Part shown: in pieces, positions 55,309 through 64,000 of the stretch | How positions within the stretch are numbered: the stretch's first letter is position 1 | Layout of the letters: each line of letters begins with the position of its first letter | Origin: Bacteroidota bacterium | Lineage (GTDB): Bacteria > Bacteroidota > Bacteroidia > Bacteroidales > JAADJA01 | Assembly (NCBI GenBank): GCA_020444515.1 | Contig: JAHLKX010000001.1 | Span: 434,001 to 498,000, forward strand | DNA length: 64,000 nucleotides | Direction: 5' to 3' | Notes under the pieces: generated by a model | What the model was told of the DNA's origin: nothing | Databases searched by the model: none | The model's input: the letters and a program-made list of their open reading frames with translations, nothing else | Translations under genes and position numbers: made by a program

Positions 55309-56481
55309 ATGAAGCAGTTCTTTATATACTTGTCGATATGCCTTCTGTTGATGGGACTGTCAACATCGGGACAGACCATTCAGGAACTGACTTTTGGTAC
55401 GGATACAACCTTCGAAGTGATGACCTGGAATATTGAGTGGTTTCCGAAAAACGGCCAGACTACAGTTGATTACGTTAGCGGGATCATTGAATCCCTGGAT
55501 GTTGATCTGCTGGCCATACAAGAGGTCGATGATACAGATGCATTTGAACAAATGGCCGCAGGCCTGGAATCATATGATGGATATTTAGAATCAGGGTGGT
55601 TTGCAGGATTGGCATTCATATACAAACCTGCTCTTATTCAAATCAATGATATTTATGAAATATACACCACTTCACCCTATTGGAGTCCTTTTCCACGATC
55701 ACCCATGGTCATGGATTTAAATTTTCAGAATGAACGGGTAATTGTCATCAACAATCATTTTAAATGCTGTGGTGATGGCATCCTGAATCTCGATGATCCG
55801 GATGATGAGGAGACAAGAAGATATTATGCAAGCAAGTTATTAAAAGAATACATAGATCTGCATTTTCCCAATGAAAATGTAATCGTATTGGGCGACTTGA
55901 ATGACATTTTAACCGATGATAATCAAAACAATGTATTTCAACTGATTCTTGTTGATATTGAGAATTATCAATTTGCAGATTATGAAATTGCCGGGGGTGA
56001 TATTTCTGAATGGTCCTACCCAACATGGCCTTCACACCTTGATCATATCCTGATATCCAATGAATTATTTGATGATTTCGAAACAGAGGGTTCTGCTATT
56101 TCCACCATTAAGATTGATCAATATTTAGTGGGAGGCTGGTGGGAATATGAGCAAAACATATCAGACCATCGACCTGTTGCACTGAAACTTAATCTAAATT
56201 CCAACCTGGGTCGTACTGACCATAGGCTTATAGCTCCTCATTTTAGGTGTTGTCCCAATCCTGTTCATTCAGAAACAACTTTATCTTTTAATATGGCCCA
56301 TGGTACTCTCAAAATTGAAATCGTAAACCTGCAAGGTCAAAGGGTATTCTCGAAAAAAATACCCGGCAACGCATCTTCTATTACCTGGGATGCTGAAGGG
56401 CTTCCAAATGGTATTTACCTGGCCAGGTTGCTGTCAGATCATCGGACGCTTGCAACACTAAAAATTTTGCGGAGGAAATAA
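55309..56481 (+). CDS. Secreted endonuclease/exonuclease/phosphatase-family protein with T9SS signal
   Basis: This 390-residue protein has a signal peptide (to about STSGQ) and an EEP (DNase I-like) domain with the full motif set: TWNIEWFP, LLAIQEVDD (metal Glu), VINNHFKCCGDG, VLGDLNDIL, LDHILISN and ISDHRPVALKL. It is a metal-dependent phosphodiesterase, either a secreted nuclease or a sphingomyelinase/phosphatase-type enzyme; the sequence does not decide which. The C-terminal T9SS type A domain shows CCPNPVHSETTLSFN and PNGIYLARLL. Surface-exposed DNA or lipid degradation for phosphate is a reasonable inference given the secreted GDPD elsewhere in the window. Confidence 0.92.
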   Translation: MKQFFIYLSICLLLMGLSTSGQTIQELTFGTDTTFEVMTWNIEWFPKNGQTTVDYVSGIIESLDVDLLAIQEVDDTDAFEQMAAGLESYDGYLESGWFAGLAFIYKPALIQINDIYEIYTTSPYWSPFPRSPMVMDLNFQNERVIVINNHFKCCGDGILNLDDPDDEETRRYYASKLLKEYIDLHFPNENVIVLGDLNDILTDDNQNNVFQLILVDIENYQFADYEIAGGDISEWSYPTWPSHLDHILISNELFDDFETEGSAISTIKIDQYLVGGWWEYEQNISDHRPVALKLNLNSNLGRTDHRLIAPHFRCCPNPVHSETTLSFNMAHGTLKIEIVNLQGQRVFSKKIPGNASSITWDAEGLPNGIYLARLLSDHRTLATLKILRRK

Positions 56482-56626
56482 ACATACCGCGGTTATTATA
56501 GAATATCTCTAAAAATAAGGTACTACTTGTGGTCCTGATCTATACTTCAAAAGAATTAATATTGATCTTTCAACCATATGTATGAATTATCGTATCTTTA
56601 ATGATTATTTTATAAATTTTCCAGCA

Positions 56627-56902
56627 ATGAAAAAGAGCATCTTTCTTTCGTATCTGTTTTTTGCAGGTTTTTCGATCCGAGCTTTTGCAGGTACAGGCAC
56701 TGCCCGTGATGAAATGGCTTTCATCATGGCCATAGCTGGAATCCTTTTGTTGTTGGTGGGTTTGTTAAGTGGTATTGATTTTATTCAAAAAAACGGTAAA
56801 ACCTTGATACGGAAAACGAAAGTATTGTTGTATAAATGTAATTGCACAATAGAAGGATATTTTCATAAAGACGAATCGGAATATACGGCAACGGAACCTT
56901 AA
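56627..56902 (+). CDS. Small membrane protein, unknown function
   Basis: ATG at 56627 gives a normal start (MKKSIFLSYLFFAGFSIRAF). The frame is open from 56582, but a promoter-like TATCTTTA at 56593-56600 lies downstream of that ATG and favours the later start. The 91-residue product has a signal peptide or first helix, a transmembrane helix (AFIMAIAGILLLLVGLLSG), a basic segment and a short tail with two Cys (YKCNCTIEG). I do not recognise the family. It is a probable inner-membrane protein. Confidence 0.65.
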   Translation: MKKSIFLSYLFFAGFSIRAFAGTGTARDEMAFIMAIAGILLLLVGLLSGIDFIQKNGKTLIRKTKVLLYKCNCTIEGYFHKDESEYTATEP

Positions 56903-56999
56903 TAAAACTTCAATGGAATTCCAGTAATAACAAAGCTATCTCTTGCTGCGTTAGGAGTTTACGAATTTTAGCTTTTATCCAACAGAAATCAATCACCAG

Positions 57000-57719
57000 T
57001 TAAAAATTCGGCCTCAATGCATATTTGTGATAGAATTCTTCAACAATGCCCACGGCTTCATCCGGTGTATCCACTACGCTAAAAATATCCAGATCCTGTT
57101 CACTGATCTTGCCTTCTTCGAGCTGTCGCTCATGGATCCATTTGATGAGCCCTTCCCAGTATTTTTTGGAAACGAGAACAATGGGAAACCGAACCAGTTT
57201 ATGGGTTTGGATAAGGGTGATGGCCTCAAACAATTCATCAAGGGTGCCGAACCCACCCGGCAAAACAATATAGCCCTGTGAGTATTTCATGAACATTACC
57301 TTGCGGACAAAGAAGTAATTGAAGTTGATGAACTTATCCTGATCGATGAAAGGGTTGGGCCGCTGTTCGTGTGGTAGATCGATGTTGAGTCCTACTGATT
57401 TACCACCGGCAAAATGAGCACCTTTGTTAGCGGCCTCCATGATACCGGGTCCACCACCGGTGATTACACCAAATCCTTTTTTCGTGAGCAGGTAAGCAAT
57501 CTCTTCGGCCAGTTTATAATAGGGGGAGTCCATTTTATCGCGGGCAGATCCAAAAACCGATACACAGGGCCCGATACGTGACAGGGTTTCAAAACCGTCC
57601 ACCAGCTCCGACATGATTTTAAATACCGCCCAGGAATCGGTGGTCATTTGTTCGTTCCAACTTTTGTTTTTGATCGCTTCTCGAATGCGATCCTCTTCAT
57701 TCAGTCCGTCAATGTTCAT
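57000..57719 (-). CDS. LOG-family Rossmann protein (TIGR00730 type)
   Basis: This 239-residue cytosolic protein has the two LOG motifs GGGPGIMEAANKG and PGGFGTLDELFE. LOG proteins hydrolyse nucleoside 5'-monophosphates to base and ribose 5-phosphate (cytokinin-activating type); many are still annotated as lysine decarboxylases without basis. The N-terminal 45 residues are a helical extension found in the longer bacterial LOG subgroup. A complete promoter (TTTG plus TAATTTTG) lies upstream on the minus strand. It is a monocistronic gene, and its cellular role is uncertain. Confidence 0.92.
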   Translation of the reverse strand: MNIDGLNEEDRIREAIKNKSWNEQMTTDSWAVFKIMSELVDGFETLSRIGPCVSVFGSARDKMDSPYYKLAEEIAYLLTKKGFGVITGGGPGIMEAANKGAHFAGGKSVGLNIDLPHEQRPNPFIDQDKFINFNYFFVRKVMFMKYSQGYIVLPGGFGTLDELFEAITLIQTHKLVRFPIVLVSKKYWEGLIKWIHERQLEEGKISEQDLDIFSVVDTPDEAVGIVEEFYHKYALRPNF

Positions 57720-57750
57720 GTGCTCATATTTTATGAAACTTAAAACGATT

Positions 57751-57783
57751 CAAAATTACGAAAGGATTGATAGAAGGTTCAAA
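57751..57783 (-). promoter_or_regulatory. Complete Bacteroidota promoter of the LOG gene
   Basis: On the minus strand TTTG (57783-57780) and the perfect -7 box TAATTTTG (57758-57751) are separated by 21 bases, close to the usual Bacteroidota spacing. The -7 box lies 31 bases before the ATG. Confidence 0.7.
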
Positions 57784-57922
57784 AATAAATTAATTTTGAC
57801 TTTTATTATCAAAAATAACGATTGTGTTTCATTTGTGTGTTTGATCAGTGATGTCAGTTACCAACGGGAAATAATAAATTCCTCAAATACACTGGATATA
57901 AATTAGATTAAAGTTTAAACAT

Positions 57923-59701
57923 ATGGCAGGAAAAACATTTGCAGAGAAGATATTTGGTGCTTCAGCCGGGAGCATCGTCTTTCAGAAACCCGATATCATT
58001 TTATCACATGATAATACGGCCAGTATTTCCAAAACCTTTGAGAAAATGGGCGGTGTAGAGATCAAAGATCCCGATCAGTTATTGATCGTTCTCGACCATA
58101 ATGCTCCACCCACTAATGCAAAGCTGTCGAATGATTATCAGTTCATCCGTACCATGGTAAAGGAGCGGGGAATTACCAAATTCCATGATGCCGGAAAGGG
58201 CATCTGTCATCAGATCATGGCCGGTTATGCCAAACCAGGGATGGTGATTGTGGGTAGTGACAGCCATACTTGTACGGCCGGTGCTTTCAATGCTTTTGCA
58301 GCCGGTATCGATCGAACCGAGACTGCTGGTCTTTGGAAACAAGGGGAGACCTGGTTCCGCGTTCCCGAAACCATCAAGATCACCTTAATTGGTAAATTGA
58401 AAAAAGGTGTTTATGCCAAAGATCTTTCTTTGTGGATCATCGGTATGATCGGGTCTGCCGGTGCCGATTACAGATCCATTGAATATCATGGTGACGGAGT
58501 TAAGACCCTGACAGTGTCGCAACGGATGACCATCGCCAACCTGGCATCGGAGATGGGTGCCAAAAATGCCGTATTTCCGGCAGATGAAGTGTTGGATGCT
58601 TATTATGGAGAGCATATGGAAGGTGTTTGGGCTGATCAGGATGCGGTATATGAACGTGAGATTGAGATCTGTCTGGATGACCTCTTTCCGGTGGTTGCTG
58701 CTCCGCATCATGTAGATCATGTAAAAGCTGTATCGGAAGTACAGGGAACCAGAATCCACCAGGCCATGATCGGAACCTGCACCAATGGTCGTTATGAAGA
58801 TTTGGAAGAAGCCGCCAATGTATTGAAAGGGAAAAAACTTCCCCAAGATATGATCATGCTTATCATCCCGGCATCTCGCGAGATTTTTATGCAGGCCATG
58901 CGCAGTGGATTGGCTGAAATATTCATGGAGGCCGGAGCACAACTGCTGGCTTCATCCTGTGGGCCCTGCCTGGGGACAGGGCAGGGGATACCCGCCGATG
59001 GATTCAATGTGATCTCCACCGCCAACCGGAATTTTAAAGGCCGAATGGGTAACAAAGAATCCAATGTATACCTGGCCTCTCCTGCAACAGTTGCCCATTC
59101 GGCTCTGGCCGGGGAAATTGTTGATCCGCGTGGGATAAAAGCCAACGATCAGTTTCCCTATGCTCAGTCAGAGTCAGGGACGATTGACATTGGTAAAGAT
59201 GATGATCGCTATGTGGATGGGGTTTGGAATTATTCCGATGCCGATAACCTCAACACCGACCAGATGTTTGCCGGCAACCTCACTTATGCCGTGCTGAGCT
59301 CCGAACCTGAAAAGATCATGCCACACCTCTTTAAAGGATTTGATGAAACATTTGCCGAAAGGGTAAAAGAGGGTGATGTGATCATGGCTGGTGCCAACTT
59401 TGGTTGTGGAAGTTCGCGGGAACATCCTGCTGTGGGTTTGGCTCATGCTGGTGTGAAAGCCGTAGTTTGCAAGTCGGTGAACAGGATCTTTTACCGGTCT
59501 TCTGTCAACCAGGGTTTGCCCATTATTATTTTACCAGAAGCAGTAGATGCTTATCATCAGGGAGATAAAGTAAATGTTAACCTTGAAGCCGGAATTGTGA
59601 ATGTAGCAGGAAAGGATTTTAAATTTTCACCACTTCCTGAAAAATTAATGAACATTTTTAAATCAAAAGGGTTAGTTAACTATATCAAAGCGTATGCTTG
59701 A
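57923..59701 (+). CDS. Fused aconitase-family hydro-lyase (IPMD/homoaconitase type)
   Basis: This 592-residue protein carries both the large and small domains of the isopropylmalate dehydratase/homoaconitase family in one chain. The [4Fe-4S] ligands are Cys286 (GTCTNGR), Cys346 and Cys349 (SSCGPCLG). VGSDSHTCTAGAF and FHDAGKGICHQ are large-domain motifs. The small, swivelling domain (about 430-592) has GCGSSREHP at 494-502 and NQGLPIIILP. In most bacteria LeuC (about 465) and LeuD (about 200) are separate, and AcnA is about 890 residues, so this compact fusion is its own subgroup. No leucine or lysine pathway genes flank it, so the substrate is open. A strong terminator follows. Confidence 0.9.
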   Translation: MAGKTFAEKIFGASAGSIVFQKPDIILSHDNTASISKTFEKMGGVEIKDPDQLLIVLDHNAPPTNAKLSNDYQFIRTMVKERGITKFHDAGKGICHQIMAGYAKPGMVIVGSDSHTCTAGAFNAFAAGIDRTETAGLWKQGETWFRVPETIKITLIGKLKKGVYAKDLSLWIIGMIGSAGADYRSIEYHGDGVKTLTVSQRMTIANLASEMGAKNAVFPADEVLDAYYGEHMEGVWADQDAVYEREIEICLDDLFPVVAAPHHVDHVKAVSEVQGTRIHQAMIGTCTNGRYEDLEEAANVLKGKKLPQDMIMLIIPASREIFMQAMRSGLAEIFMEAGAQLLASSCGPCLGTGQGIPADGFNVISTANRNFKGRMGNKESNVYLASPATVAHSALAGEIVDPRGIKANDQFPYAQSESGTIDIGKDDDRYVDGVWNYSDADNLNTDQMFAGNLTYAVLSSEPEKIMPHLFKGFDETFAERVKEGDVIMAGANFGCGSSREHPAVGLAHAGVKAVVCKSVNRIFYRSSVNQGLPIIILPEAVDAYHQGDKVNVNLEAGIVNVAGKDFKFSPLPEKLMNIFKSKGLVNYIKAYA

Positions 59702-59722
59702 TAATAAATTATGCTGTCAACA

Positions 59723-59752
59723 CCCCTTCGTTCACCGGAGGGGTTTTTTTTT
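59723..59752 (+). terminator. Rho-independent terminator
   Basis: CCCCTTCG pairs with CGGAGGGG (8 base pairs including one G-T pair, 5-base loop), followed by nine T. It lies 21 bases after the hydro-lyase stop. Confidence 0.92.
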
Positions 59753-59861
59753 GCCCTGTTTCCCGGGCTATCAAGAAGAAAATGACATGTGGATATCCTG
59801 ATCCCTGACCATGAAATAAATAACTTAAAATAAAGTTAACATACCCATATTATAATAATAG

Positions 59862-59869
59862 TACTTTTG
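59862..59869 (+). promoter_or_regulatory. -7 promoter box TACTTTTG close to an ATG
   Basis: This is a perfect TAnnTTTG match ending eight bases before the metallophosphoesterase ATG. It predicts a leader of only a few bases. Confidence 0.6.
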
Positions 59870-59877
59870 CGCCCCGA

Positions 59878-61209
59878 ATGAAAAAAGTAACAATCATCAT
59901 TGCCGGTGTCCTGATGCTGGCAGTGACATACTTCTTCCTCTGGAAATTTTACCCGAAAAACATCGGGATGATTTATGGCCTGGCGGTGTTGTATGCCCTC
60001 GATCTTTATCTCTATTGGGTTTATCATAAAAACATCTGGTCAGGCTCCTGGGTACGCGGATCCATTTTGACATTCTTATATGCCCTGCCCCTTCTTATGA
60101 TCATAGGGATGGCCATTGTTTCGTTGTTTAAACCTTATGATAACTGGAACATTGAATTCAAGGGTTATTATGCCGGGTTTATTTTTATTGGCTATGTTTC
60201 CAAGCTCATTCCCATTGTCCTCATCATGTTATCGGATTTTGTTATCATCATCAGGAAACTTTTCCGCTATCGCAAAAAGAAAAATGAAACCGGTGAGAAG
60301 GGAATGACCCGTAGTGAGTTCATTAAAAAGGCCGGACTGGCGACCGGGGCTTTGTTTTTTGGAACCTTAACACTGGGTATGTTCAAATGGGTGTATGACT
60401 TTAATGTGATCAGGAAAAAAGTGTATTTACCCAAATTGCCCAAAGAATTTAAGGGATTCACGATCGCCCAGATTTCTGATATCCATCTGGGGTCATGGAT
60501 TTCGAAAAATGAGTTTGCTGAGGCCATTCAGATTGTGAATGACCTTCAACCCGATGTGATCTTTTTTACCGGCGACCTGGTAAATTACAGCACCGATGAA
60601 GCCTATCGTTTCGAGGATATTATGGGACGACTTGAAGCCCCTCATGGGATTTATTGCACATTGGGGAACCATGACTATGGTGATTACAAGCGCTGGAAAT
60701 CAAAAGAGGCCAAGCAGCAAAATATGGAAGAGATGTATGACCTATACAAGCGCCTGGGATGGCGTTTGCTGCGCAATGAAAACAAGATTCTTCAGAAGGG
60801 CAATGGTCAGCTGGCTGTTCTGGGTGTTGAAAATTGGGGATCGATGAAAAGGTTCCAGAAATATGGCGATCTTAAGGCTGCTATGAAAGGGGCTGAGTCT
60901 GCACCGGTAAAGTTGTTGCTATCACACGACCCTTCGCACTGGCAGCTTAAAGTTTCCAAATTTACCAGTACCATTGATGTTACTTTTTCAGGTCATACCC
61001 ATGGTGCTCAGTTTGGAATCGAAGTCCCGGGTATGCGCTGGAGCCCTTCCCAATATGTTTATAAATACTGGGCCGGTTTGTATTCCAAAGAGAACCCTGC
61101 TACCGGCCAGGACCAATATCTCTATGTTAATCGTGGCCTCGGATCCATCGGTTACCCCGGAAGGGTAGGGATCCTGCCTGAGATTACCCTCATTGAACTG
61201 CAATCCTAA
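59878..61209 (+). CDS. Membrane-anchored metallophosphoesterase
   Basis: This 443-residue protein has four to five N-terminal transmembrane helices (about residues 4-130 and a further one near 150-170, GLATGALFFGTLTLGMF). A calcineurin-like phosphoesterase domain follows with all five metal motifs: SDIHLGS, FTGDLVN, GNHDYG, LLSHDPSHW and FSGHTHGAQFG. This matches the YkuE/YaeI-like branch, where the catalytic domain faces the periplasm; related enzymes act on lipid-linked phosphates such as UDP-DAG-type substrates (family knowledge). The exact substrate is not readable. The promoter lies almost on the start codon. Confidence 0.92.
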   Translation: MKKVTIIIAGVLMLAVTYFFLWKFYPKNIGMIYGLAVLYALDLYLYWVYHKNIWSGSWVRGSILTFLYALPLLMIIGMAIVSLFKPYDNWNIEFKGYYAGFIFIGYVSKLIPIVLIMLSDFVIIIRKLFRYRKKKNETGEKGMTRSEFIKKAGLATGALFFGTLTLGMFKWVYDFNVIRKKVYLPKLPKEFKGFTIAQISDIHLGSWISKNEFAEAIQIVNDLQPDVIFFTGDLVNYSTDEAYRFEDIMGRLEAPHGIYCTLGNHDYGDYKRWKSKEAKQQNMEEMYDLYKRLGWRLLRNENKILQKGNGQLAVLGVENWGSMKRFQKYGDLKAAMKGAESAPVKLLLSHDPSHWQLKVSKFTSTIDVTFSGHTHGAQFGIEVPGMRWSPSQYVYKYWAGLYSKENPATGQDQYLYVNRGLGSIGYPGRVGILPEITLIELQS

Positions 61210-61447
61210 GCAGTTATTCCCCTGGACCGGGAAATAATTTATTGCCTGAGATTTTCTAAATCTGAGTGAGGAGCTATCCTGAATTGTGAATAAACCTTAA
61301 ATTTTTATGGCTTGAACGAACAAAACAATGCCAGAAATGGTTATTTGGATAGAGGATCAAAAATTAAAGTCGATCAGAAGTGTAAGGATTGGTCGAAGAC
61401 ATCGACTTTTAATAAGAGGGTATCGATCTGAATAATAAAAATGGAAA

Positions 61448-61963
61448 ATGATGGATATATTGGATTTAACTGAAAATGTTCTTGATACAAACAGGAAGTA
61501 CCTGCTTCAGATCAGCAATGAGATTTATATTGAAAAGCATGCAGTTTTGAATGAACAGTCCATCGGATATCATACACGACATGTTCTTGAGCATCTGCAA
61601 TGTATCATTGAACAAAGCAGTACAGGTGTAATCAATTATGATCTCCGGCGCAGAAATTCTGAGATCGAGCAAAATACTGAAGAAGCGCTCGCAGTCATTG
61701 ATCAACTTTTGCATGATCTCCCCACTGTTACATTCGAAAAAGAATTGATGGTTGAGGTCAGTTTTGAAGATAATCCGGGTGATTATTTTTATGTAAAGTC
61801 AAGTTTTGAGCGTGAACTGATCTATAATCTTGAACATACCATCCATCATAATGCGATGATCATGCAAGTGCTTAATGAAAAGGATCCCTCACATGCAATG
61901 CCCGAAGCTTATGGAGTTAAACGGATTAAAAAACGTCATCACCAATTATTGGGAGAAGAATAA
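61448..61963 (+). CDS. DinB-like putative metal-binding protein
   Basis: This 171-residue all-helical protein has the His pattern of the DinB/YfiT superfamily four-helix bundles: H42, H45 and H49 in GYHTRHVLEHL, and H130, H133 and H134 in LEHTIHHNAMI. Such proteins bind Zn or Ni, and several are thiol-dependent transferases. The function here is unknown. ATG at 61448 is called; an ATG at 61451 is equally possible. It ends 2 bases before the NRDE-family gene, so the two are almost certainly co-transcribed. Confidence 0.8.
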   Translation: MMDILDLTENVLDTNRKYLLQISNEIYIEKHAVLNEQSIGYHTRHVLEHLQCIIEQSSTGVINYDLRRRNSEIEQNTEEALAVIDQLLHDLPTVTFEKELMVEVSFEDNPGDYFYVKSSFERELIYNLEHTIHHNAMIMQVLNEKDPSHAMPEAYGVKRIKKRHHQLLGEE

Positions 61964-61965
61964 TC

Positions 61966-62700
61966 ATGTGCATGTTAACTTATATACCGCAGGAAAATGG
62001 GAAGTTCCTCCTGACACAGAATCGGGATGAGAGCATCATGCGACCCATTGCAGCACCTCCGATCAAAAGACAATTGGGGGAGATAGTAGCGGTATATCCT
62101 GTTGATCCGCAGGGGACAGGTACATGGATCGGAGTGTCATCCGATGGCCGCGCCGCCGGCCTCCTGAATGGAGGATCCAGAAAACATAAACACCAGCCAC
62201 CTTACCGCCATAGCCGTGGTTTGATCATTCCAGCCTATTTTAAGCATCCCGACATTGAAAGTTTTTTCAATACCTTTAATTTCGATGACCTGGAGCCTTT
62301 TACCCTGGTGGTAGTTGAAAACGGTAAAGTGTTTGAAATAATCAAGGAGGAACAATCGATCGATATCATTGAGCACAATGCATCATTGCCACTGATCCGA
62401 TTCTCGTTTCCACTATATCCTGCTGATTCAATAGAGGATCGGAGTATGAAATTTTATCGCTGGTACTATCAACAAAAACAAATTTCGGCAACGGATATAT
62501 TCCAGATTCATCAGCAGAATCGTTATGAGTTGTATAATATTCCAAAACATGATACGGGCCAGCATATCCTGAAAACAGTGAGTATCACACAAGTGAAATT
62601 CGATGGCATTCGATATGTGATGAATTATTACGATGCCGTCAATGATCTGCACCTCTTTAATTCCACAGCTTTCAACAGGCCGGTAGGGGAACACGTTTGA
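61966..62700 (+). CDS. NRDE/TANGO2-family protein
   Basis: This 244-residue protein starts with the conserved N-terminal Cys (MCMLTYIP) and the family motif LTQNRDES followed by RPIAAPP. GTGTWIGVSSDGRAAGLLNG and the later SRGLIIPAYF are also typical. The N-terminal Cys and fold place it near Ntn-hydrolase-like proteins; the eukaryotic relative TANGO2 is linked to lipid and haem handling, but the reaction is unknown. It follows the DinB-like gene by 2 bases, and their pairing may indicate a shared thiol or metal-related job (inference). Confidence 0.88.
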   Translation: MCMLTYIPQENGKFLLTQNRDESIMRPIAAPPIKRQLGEIVAVYPVDPQGTGTWIGVSSDGRAAGLLNGGSRKHKHQPPYRHSRGLIIPAYFKHPDIESFFNTFNFDDLEPFTLVVVENGKVFEIIKEEQSIDIIEHNASLPLIRFSFPLYPADSIEDRSMKFYRWYYQQKQISATDIFQIHQQNRYELYNIPKHDTGQHILKTVSITQVKFDGIRYVMNYYDAVNDLHLFNSTAFNRPVGEHV

Positions 62701-62789
62701 ATGCATTCATAAATAGAACACATTGAACAATTTAAATTTATTGATGTTTTTAACCAAACGCGTGTTTCTATCGCAAACAAGTGAGCAAC

Positions 62790-63233
62790 ATGATTAAATT
62801 TCTCATACTTTACGCCCTGGGGCGTAAAAGTCTTTCACCCCGATCACTATTTAATCTCATTAAATCGTACCTAATCATTTACATGATGATCCTTCCGGGA
62901 TTGCTAACGGCAAATACCTTTGAGTGGGTAAAATCAGAGCCCATAGATTTTTCATTAAATTATGTGCTGGTCAATTCACCGGCGACTGATGATGTCAATG
63001 GACAATTCGTCCGGATTGCACCGGATGAATCCTTGAAGAATTGTGGCCAATATGCCATTGGGAATACGTTTGTTCGATTTGATACCGATGAAAGTGAATT
63101 TTTGAGCAGTTCTAGGATCAATGGAATGGCTCATATATCAGGGAGTGTTTTTGATTCATCCGGAAAGCTTTATCTGCTGATGCCTACCAGGGGAAATGTT
63201 TTCTTTGAGAAGGGGGGTGAACTCACCCCTTAA
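62790..63233 (+). CDS. Truncated secreted protein, N-terminal remnant
   Basis: ATG at 62790 is preferred over GTG at 62781. The 147-residue product has a hydrophobic signal-like segment (SYLIIYMMILPGLLTANTF) and then a domain (FEWVKSEPIDFSLNYVLVN, ISGSVFDSSGKLYLL) that looks like the first module of a much larger Bacteroidota secreted protein. It stops at a GGGGTGA-AC-TCACCCC palindrome with no sorting signal, and no continuation is seen in the next 170 bases in any frame. This is probably a truncated gene or pseudogene. Confidence 0.5.
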   Translation: MIKFLILYALGRKSLSPRSLFNLIKSYLIIYMMILPGLLTANTFEWVKSEPIDFSLNYVLVNSPATDDVNGQFVRIAPDESLKNCGQYAIGNTFVRFDTDESEFLSSSRINGMAHISGSVFDSSGKLYLLMPTRGNVFFEKGGELTP

Positions 63234-63410
63234 GGTATTGGTGTTACCACAGAGCTTTCCAGGGTAAATGCCTTTTATGTTCGTAATTGGTCTGTATCCT
63301 GACACCCCCTTAAAATTATTCGGACACCTTTTCAAGACCATTGATATTGAGCATGCTGGTTCATTGGTGTCGAAATTTTCTCCGGACTGTCCGTCGATCC
63401 TTTGACCTTT

Positions 63411-63959
63411 TTAAGTTTCCTTTAGTTTTTCTACAAATTCTTCAAAACGCTCTGCAATAGCGCCCTTAAAGTTTTGATCGGTCAATCGGGTATTCATGAT
63501 GGTTTCACCATCTTTCTTCTTTTCATCAGGCAATACCAAAGCAATGGGCAATGCTTCGCAATGAACACACTTCTCACCCATCAATGCTTTTATCTTTTTA
63601 AACACATGTTCATACCCGAATTTATCATCCTTTACTTCGTCGTAACTACCACAGCAAGTAGCAAAATATAGGCGGTGGATACGGTCGTTGTATTGTTTGA
63701 TGAATGCTTTGAGTGGGATCACAAATTGTCCCATCCAGACCGGCCCCATCAAAACAATTTTTTTGAAATCTTCAGGATTTTGCTTCAAGGGTCGTATCCC
63801 TGGATTCAGACCCAATTTATTGAGCAACAATAAAACCGGGATCGACTTAATCCGGGGTTGGAGCATCTCCAAATCTGCCTGGAGGCGTTGGGCCAGTTTT
63901 TCGGCCAGGAAGCGATTGCTTCCCGTTTGTGAGTAAAATACAATCAGGAAGTCTTTCAT
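63411..63959 (-). CDS. Flavodoxin-family protein
   Basis: This 182-residue protein has a flavodoxin-like fold: the FMN phosphate loop YSQTGSNRFLAEKLA near the N-terminus, VLMGPVWMGQFVIPLKAF for the second loop and LYFATCCGSYDEV for the third. It should bind FMN and act as an electron carrier or quinone/flavin reductase. Cys residues at CCG and in CVHCEALP are notable but no Fe-S motif is complete. It may be monocistronic; the upstream region runs off the window end. Confidence 0.88.
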   Translation of the reverse strand: MKDFLIVFYSQTGSNRFLAEKLAQRLQADLEMLQPRIKSIPVLLLLNKLGLNPGIRPLKQNPEDFKKIVLMGPVWMGQFVIPLKAFIKQYNDRIHRLYFATCCGSYDEVKDDKFGYEHVFKKIKALMGEKCVHCEALPIALVLPDEKKKDGETIMNTRLTDQNFKGAIAERFEEFVEKLKET

Positions 63960-64000
63960 TTGATTGGGGTATTTATATTAGGACTCATGTTTTTGAATGA

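Noticed and set aside
61214..61236. TTCCC...GGGAA hairpin after the metallophosphoesterase
   Set aside because: Only five base pairs and a mixed AT tail; too weak to list as a terminator.

Overview
The window reads as one chromosomal stretch of a member of the Bacteroidota, probably an uncultured Bacteroidales/Marinilabiliales-type organism; the rank is a guess. The signs are four proteins ending in type A C-terminal signals for the type IX secretion system (T9SS), a lipidated TamA homologue (TamL) with TamB, sensor kinases with periplasmic propellers and Y_Y_Y domains, several perfect TAnnTTTG promoter boxes, and almost no Shine-Dalgarno sequences. No rRNA, tRNA, CRISPR array, complete insertion sequence or phage was seen.

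Layout. 1-6524: a tightly overlapping signalling operon of two paralogous sensor histidine kinases (the first cut by the window edge), a CheY-like receiver, and a receiver fused to a class III adenylate cyclase. 6676-12314 (minus): three secreted proteins in a row, two paralogous 'VGIGTT'-repeat proteins around a BNR-propeller protein. 12868-16446: a 57-residue orphan protein, a Rid-family protein without the catalytic Arg, a serine beta-lactamase-like hydrolase and a small T9SS protein. 16678-20957: carAB. 21022-24762: two GT39-type glycosyltransferases around a small membrane protein. 25005-25454: Hsp20 with an unusually strong SD. 25527-32865 (minus): tamB-tamL. 32969-37375: YihY, CsbD and an MscS-CorA-MscS ion and osmotic cluster. 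37394-39042: two apparently broken genes and a DUF4136 lipoprotein. 39118-41391: a kinase/PLP phospho-lyase-like fusion. 41649-46189: a beta-barrel-like protein, a secreted glycerophosphodiesterase, an aldo/keto reductase and a sulfatase. 46272-52857: a metal-efflux permease with an HMA domain, a sirtuin coupled to an FG-GAP T9SS protein, and a C1 peptidase with a dockerin-like tail. 53114-54010: an AT-rich PIG-L gene that may be a captured cassette. 54201-63959: an SMP-30 lactonase, a secreted nuclease/phosphatase, a LOG protein, a fused aconitase-family hydro-lyase, a membrane metallophosphoesterase, DinB-like plus NRDE proteins, a truncated secreted protein and a flavodoxin.

How the parts fit. 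The clearest multi-gene systems are the kinase/receiver/cyclase operon (periplasmic signal to cAMP, inferred), carAB, the TamB-TamL outer-membrane pathway and the MscS-CorA-MscS cluster. Many remaining genes make lipoproteins or T9SS cargo, pointing to a surface-active, particle-degrading lifestyle. The strongest candidates for new biology are the kinase-to-cyclase operon and the kinase/phospho-lyase fusion. All function calls rest on motif reading; no database search was run.
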